Shown piece after piece: positions 6,064-7,294 of a DNA stretch of 7,294 nt. Location of the stretch: the NCBI GenBank assembly GCA_013288465.1, contig JABDBT010000104.1:1-7294 (forward strand), read 5' to 3'. Position 1 is the stretch's first letter. Every line of letters starts with the position of its first letter. Below the pieces are notes generated by a model. It saw only the letters and a list, made by a program, of their open reading frames with translations, was not told where the DNA came from and ran no database searches. This DNA comes from Bacteroidota bacterium. GTDB taxonomy: Bacteria > Bacteroidota > Bacteroidia > Sphingobacteriales > Sphingobacteriaceae. The translations under genes and the position numbers were made by a program.

Positions 6064-7294
6064 TCAAATACCATTCAGCAAACCCTCTGCATTGCTAACC
6101 TGCTGATTGGCAAAAAAGGCAAATACCTGGTCGAGCTTTTGTTGCACAGCGATGTTGCCTTTATATTGCTTCCTGTACTGGTACAGCTTGTAAATTAATT
6201 CGAGCTCGTGCTGCCCGTAGGTCACGCCTAACTTTTGCTGCATGGTGGTTAAAAAACTATAACCAAACTGTACAGTAGGCTCTATCATGGTTCCCTCGCC
6301 ATAATCGTTCCATGTAGCAAACTGAATAATGCCCACCCCCGATGCCAGCGCCTTATCAAGCATAGCCGAAAATGTGTTAACCCCATTTATGGTGTAACCA
6401 ATTTGCCATGTTGGGCCGGCTGCCCCACCCGCCGCGTAAAACGGGTTAAAGCCCGGATAAACCACTCCAACCGAAATGGCAAAACTCGCGGATTGCGCAT
6501 AATAGGCATTCACAACCGTTGGGTGGTCCTGGTATATCCACGGAAATTCGCCCCCCGCATTGTTAGCGCCTACCATACTGGTATAACCGTATAAGGGGAT
6601 GATGGCGGGTTTGGGGCTGATGCCGGATAGTATGGTATTCCAGTCGGATGGCTGTGTAAAGGTTATAGGGCCGAAATCTAAGACAACAGGCGCGTTGTTA
6701 ACCGTAAGGTAATTGGCCTGGTTAAAATAATTGGTTTGCATATAAGTAAAATCACCATGCGCGCCACTGGTTTGGCCCGCGTCCCAATCCCTGTCCTCCT
6801 CCACAATAGCAAATTGCAGCCCAAGCGAATTTAGTTTAGCGATAAGGGCATTGGCATTAGCCAGGTTGTCGGGGTAATCGTTCAGTACGCGCGTACCCGG
6901 CCAGTCAATCATTACGCCATCAACACCGGCATATTTCATTAATAGCAACTGGTATTCAATAATATCAGGATCGGCCGAATAATAGGGCCCGGTTTGCGGA
7001 TACGCGTATGATGCTATCTGCCGCTGGCTGTTAACTATAATATCGGGGTTCTGCGTGTTCATTTTCCAATGAAACCCCCAAACGCCTTTTGAGTCGGGCG
7101 TTTCAAACCAGGGCATAAAGTGCATAAATATTTTCTTGGTAGTGGTTTTTGTTACCATAGGAACCGTTGTGGTAACCGGGATGGTTACTGTCGTTGTACC
7201 TTTTGTTGATATCGTATCCGTTGCGCTGTTTTGTTGCATGGACGATTTTTTACATCCAAAACAAAGCCCAGCAATAAGCAATAGCACGGTTAGT
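6064..7294 (-). CDS. GH99/GH71-like glycoside hydrolase lipoprotein (5' end beyond right edge)
   Basis: The minus-strand frame is open from the window edge to a TGA at 6066-6064. The visible start is incomplete: a GTG at 7287 lies inside a signal-peptide core (LTVLLLIAGLCFGC), so the true ATG lies beyond the window. Counting from that GTG, the lipid Cys is residue 12, followed by Lys-Lys and a Ser/Thr-rich linker (15-50). The enzyme domain starts at KKIFMHFMPWFETPDSKGVW (51-70). TGPYYSADPDIIEYQLLLMK (99-118) and GVDGVMIDWPG (121-131) match the GH99/GH71-like pattern of an early barrel strand, and FATWNDYGEGTMIEP (323-337) matches the late SWNEWGEG-IEP motif. Acidic candidates for catalysis include the EEDRDWD cluster (163-169) and Glu331. 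GH99 members act on alpha-mannans and GH71 on alpha-1,3-glucans; the substrate here cannot be told. The lipid anchor places it at the cell envelope. It is convergent with the plug-domain gene. Confidence 0.8.
   Translation of the reverse strand, partial: LTVLLLIAGLCFGCKKSSMQQNSATDTISTKGTTTVTIPVTTTVPMVTKTTTKKIFMHFMPWFETPDSKGVWGFHWKMNTQNPDIIVNSQRQIASYAYPQTGPYYSADPDIIEYQLLLMKYAGVDGVMIDWPGTRVLNDYPDNLANANALIAKLNSLGLQFAIVEEDRDWDAGQTSGAHGDFTYMQTNYFNQANYLTVNNAPVVLDFGPITFTQPSDWNTILSGISPKPAIIPLYGYTSMVGANNAGGEFPWIYQDHPTVVNAYYAQSASFAISVGVVYPGFNPFYAAGGAAGPTWQIGYTINGVNTFSAMLDKALASGVGIIQFATWNDYGEGTMIEPTVQFGYSFLTTMQQKLGVTYGQHELELIYKLYQYRKQYKGNIAVQQKLDQVFAFFANQQVSNAEGLLNGI

Noticed and set aside
5876..6106. 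Open frames on both strands across the convergent intergenic region.
   Set aside because: They read through the 95-bp palindrome, whose low stop density explains the open frames; no protein family features are seen.

Overview
The window most likely comes from a member of the Bacteroidota, probably Sphingobacteriaceae (Mucilaginibacter or Pedobacter type); this is an inference. The signs are lipoproteins whose lipid-bearing Cys is followed by Lys-Lys, a large macroglobulin/TonB-plug protein of a kind typical of this phylum, carbohydrate-active enzymes exported by SPI or SPII signals, start codons without clear Shine-Dalgarno sites, and long intergenic palindromes. It holds four protein genes, two of them cut by the window edges. 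No RNA genes, CRISPR array, insertion sequence or integrase were seen.

Layout from left to right: (1) the first 190 codons of a GH67 alpha-glucuronidase on the minus strand, running off the left edge, with a perfect 16-bp CG-centred palindrome of LacI-operator type (587-602) just upstream of its start codon. (2) A long AT-rich hairpin with 29-nt arms (699-784) between that gene and the next. (3) A minus-strand lipoprotein (791-1906) that looks like a two-lobed, pepsin-like aspartic peptidase. (4) A divergent intergenic stretch (1907-2170, 264 bp) in which I could not make a convincing promoter or structure call. (5) A plus-strand gene (2171-5866) for a 1231-residue exported protein: an MG2-like N-terminus, further macroglobulin-like regions, a carboxypeptidase-regulatory-like domain, then three consecutive plug-like units and a C-terminal beta domain, with no TonB-receptor barrel. 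Units 1 and 2 are a tandem duplication still visible in the DNA. (6) A convergent intergenic region (5867-6063) almost filled by a 95-bp compound palindrome. (7) A minus-strand GH99/GH71-like lipoprotein running off the right edge.

The two glycoside hydrolases suggest a polysaccharide-degrading neighbourhood. GH67 removes (methyl)glucuronic acid from xylan oligosaccharides, and its operator-like site suggests sugar-acid-responsive repression. The peptidase-like lipoprotein and the macroglobulin/plug protein are cell-envelope proteins with no demonstrable link to that pathway. The spacings and strand changes argue for four separate transcription units, not one operon. The best candidates for something undescribed are the pepsin-like bacterial lipoprotein, the tandemly duplicated plug-like units in a barrel-less protein, and the two intergenic palindromes.
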